This document shows, piece after piece, positions 4,784 through 5,603 of a stretch of DNA of 5,603 bases. The stretch is from an uncultured Hungatella sp. GTDB taxonomy: Bacteria; Bacillota; Clostridia; Lachnospirales; Lachnospiraceae. The notes beneath the pieces are model-generated. The model was given only the letters and a program-made list of their open reading frames with translations. It was not told where the DNA came from and ran no database searches. Each line of letters opens with the position of its first letter. Within the stretch, counting starts at the first letter, position 1. The translations under genes were made by a program, and so were the position numbers. Location of the stretch: contig CAJUJV010000088.1 in NCBI GenBank assembly GCA_910586845.1, positions 1 to 5,603 on the forward strand, read 5' to 3'.

Positions 4784-5371
4784 ATGATCATTTCAGAATT
4801 ATTAGCGTCTCAAAATATGAGTCAGTACAGCCTGAGCAAAAAAAGCGGTGTCAGTCAGGCGGCTATTTCGGACATCTGCAGTGGGAAGACTGCCCTTTGC
4901 AAATGTGCGGCAGGTACTTTGTACAGGATTGCGAAAGTTCTGGGAGTTACAGTGGAAACGCTGCTGGAAGCGGAAATTGAAAGAGAAAAAAATACAGATT
5001 TCAGAGCTTCTTTTGAGACGTTTAAAAGCAGTGTCTGTCACCGGGTAAAGGATATGGGGGATCTGGATTTTATTGTTGCTACACTTCAATCGGATCAAAT
5101 CAGAGTTTTCTATGAAAGAGGCTGGTATCCGGAGAGTCTGTATCTTTTGGCTATGGTGGATTATCTGTCCAGAGTCAATGAACTGCCTATCTACAAGAAT
5201 TATAATGATATTCGATGTCAGAGGCTCTCACAGCCAGTCTATTCTGCCGGCGTATTGCTGCAGTCGGCGGTATTGCACACAGATAAATATAAAAAAGATG
5301 CGGAAATGAATGCAATCCCGGAATTTATACGGTTCAATATTATAGAAAGCGAGGTTCGGGATGTCATCTGA
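4784..5371 (+). CDS. XRE-family HTH regulator paired with an NTase-fold protein (candidate antitoxin)
   Basis: A 195-residue protein. The N-terminal XRE-type HTH spans about residues 5-62: helix 2 and the recognition helix are in YSLSKKSGVSQAAISDICSG, with the closing helix LYRIAKVLGVTVETLL. A charged linker (EAEIEREKN) leads to a helical C-terminal domain, about 73-195, with FKSSVCHRVKDMGDLDFI, WYPESLYLLAMVDYLSR and the end FIRFNIIESEVRDVI. I recall this domain from gut Firmicutes beside nucleotidyltransferase-like genes, but know no proven function. AAGGAGG ends 9 nt before ATG 4784. Its end overlaps the next gene by 11 nt, so the two are translationally coupled. By analogy with AbiE and similar systems it may repress the operon and neutralise its partner; that is inference. 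No membrane segment is seen. A fragment of a second copy lies at 174-230. The frame is intact. Confidence 0.85.
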   Translation: MIISELLASQNMSQYSLSKKSGVSQAAISDICSGKTALCKCAAGTLYRIAKVLGVTVETLLEAEIEREKNTDFRASFETFKSSVCHRVKDMGDLDFIVATLQSDQIRVFYERGWYPESLYLLAMVDYLSRVNELPIYKNYNDIRCQRLSQPVYSAGVLLQSAVLHTDKYKKDAEMNAIPEFIRFNIIESEVRDVI

Positions 5372-5603
5372 GAGGCCTTTTTCGAGGGAAAATCTGGATA
5401 GTTGTCTGAAAGAGCTGGCAAAAGAGTTTCGCAGGATGAATGGGACAAAGATGTCGGCAGAGATCATTCTGATTGGCGGAGCCTCCATTTTGATTAATTA
5501 TGGATTTCGTGAAATGACATATGATATCGATGCAGTGATCCAGGCCTCTTCAGCTTTAAAGGAGGCAATTCATAAAGTAGGAGATCGCCGGGGATTTTCA
5601 AGA
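5361..5603 (+). CDS. DUF6036-like nucleotidyltransferase-fold protein, partial
   Basis: The first 81 codons of a gene that runs off the right edge. It starts at ATG 5361, within the end of the XRE gene, with GAGG (5351-5354) 6 nt upstream. After a basic and helical start it shows the nucleotidyltransferase core: Gly39-Gly40 in EIILIGGASILINYGFR, then Asp55 and Asp57 in MTYDIDAVI. The GG...DxD arrangement, with the R-x-M/T-x-D-I-D run, is typical of DUF6036 and of AbiEii/MenA-type enzymes. Relatives such as AbiEii and MenA transfer nucleotides, for MenA onto tRNA, and act as toxins in phage defence. Whether this protein does so cannot be judged because the third acidic residue and C-terminal half are outside the window. 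A protein of this class may also be a non-toxic partner. Confidence 0.75.
   Translation, partial: MSSERPFSRENLDSCLKELAKEFRRMNGTKMSAEIILIGGASILINYGFREMTYDIDAVIQASSALKEAIHKVGDRRGFSR

Noticed and set aside
4848..5309. Additional plus- and minus-strand ORFs inside the XRE gene
   Set aside because: Shadow frames of a clearly coding region.
1..5603. tRNA, rRNA genes or a CRISPR array
   Set aside because: No cloverleaf, conserved rRNA segment or spaced repeat array was seen on either strand.

Overview
The window looks like an accessory, decaying island from a low-GC Gram-positive gut anaerobe of the Clostridia, most likely Lachnospiraceae-like. This rests on AT-rich intergenic DNA, strong AGGAGG-type ribosome binding sites, TTGACA/TATAAT-type promoters, and protein families typical of that group (Rpn-type PD-(D/E)XK proteins, an IS110 remnant, MNT/HEPN, HicAB, and an XRE regulator paired with a DUF6036-like nucleotidyltransferase). 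The organism call is inferred from protein character, not from a database search.

Layout. Positions 1-230 hold the broken tail of an unknown membrane-type ORF that runs into a small fragment of an XRE repressor. Positions 279-1216 are a clean transcription unit: promoter, a full-length Rpn/PD-(D/E)XK nuclease-transposase gene, and an intrinsic terminator. Positions 1260-1838 hold, on the minus strand, an internally deleted IS110 transposase. It abuts the 5'-truncated C-terminal end of a probable FRG-domain protein (1824-2075). Positions 2110-2825 are an overlapping MNT/HEPN pair whose HEPN reading frame is broken by one in-frame TAA near its start. A 52-residue cysteine-rich ORF follows (2865-3023). 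Positions 3067-3494 are a junkyard: a 63-bp near-identical piece of the Rpn gene, an AT-rich inverted repeat, and an IS3-family transposase fragment with a nonsense codon. Positions 3603-4335 hold an apparently intact HicA-HicB toxin-antitoxin pair with a promoter lying in a perfect tandem 12-mer. Positions 4336-4663 contain a decayed Rpn 3' end, a second copy of its terminator, and several GC-rich stem-loops. From 4731 a consensus promoter drives an XRE regulator, whose gene overlaps by 11 nt a nucleotidyltransferase-fold protein that runs off the end of the window.

How the genes work together. Three modules have the form of toxin-antitoxin or phage-defence pairs: MNT/HEPN, HicAB and XRE/NTase. 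They sit among a mobile-type nuclease gene and transposon fragments. HicAB and XRE/NTase look intact as far as they can be seen, while MNT/HEPN looks damaged. Fragments of two window genes (Rpn and XRE) recur elsewhere in the window, which suggests repeated duplication, insertion and deletion at one hotspot.

The most interesting candidate is the XRE/NTase operon at 4731-5603. It resembles AbiE-type systems in logic (regulator plus NTase-fold partner) but has a different regulator architecture.
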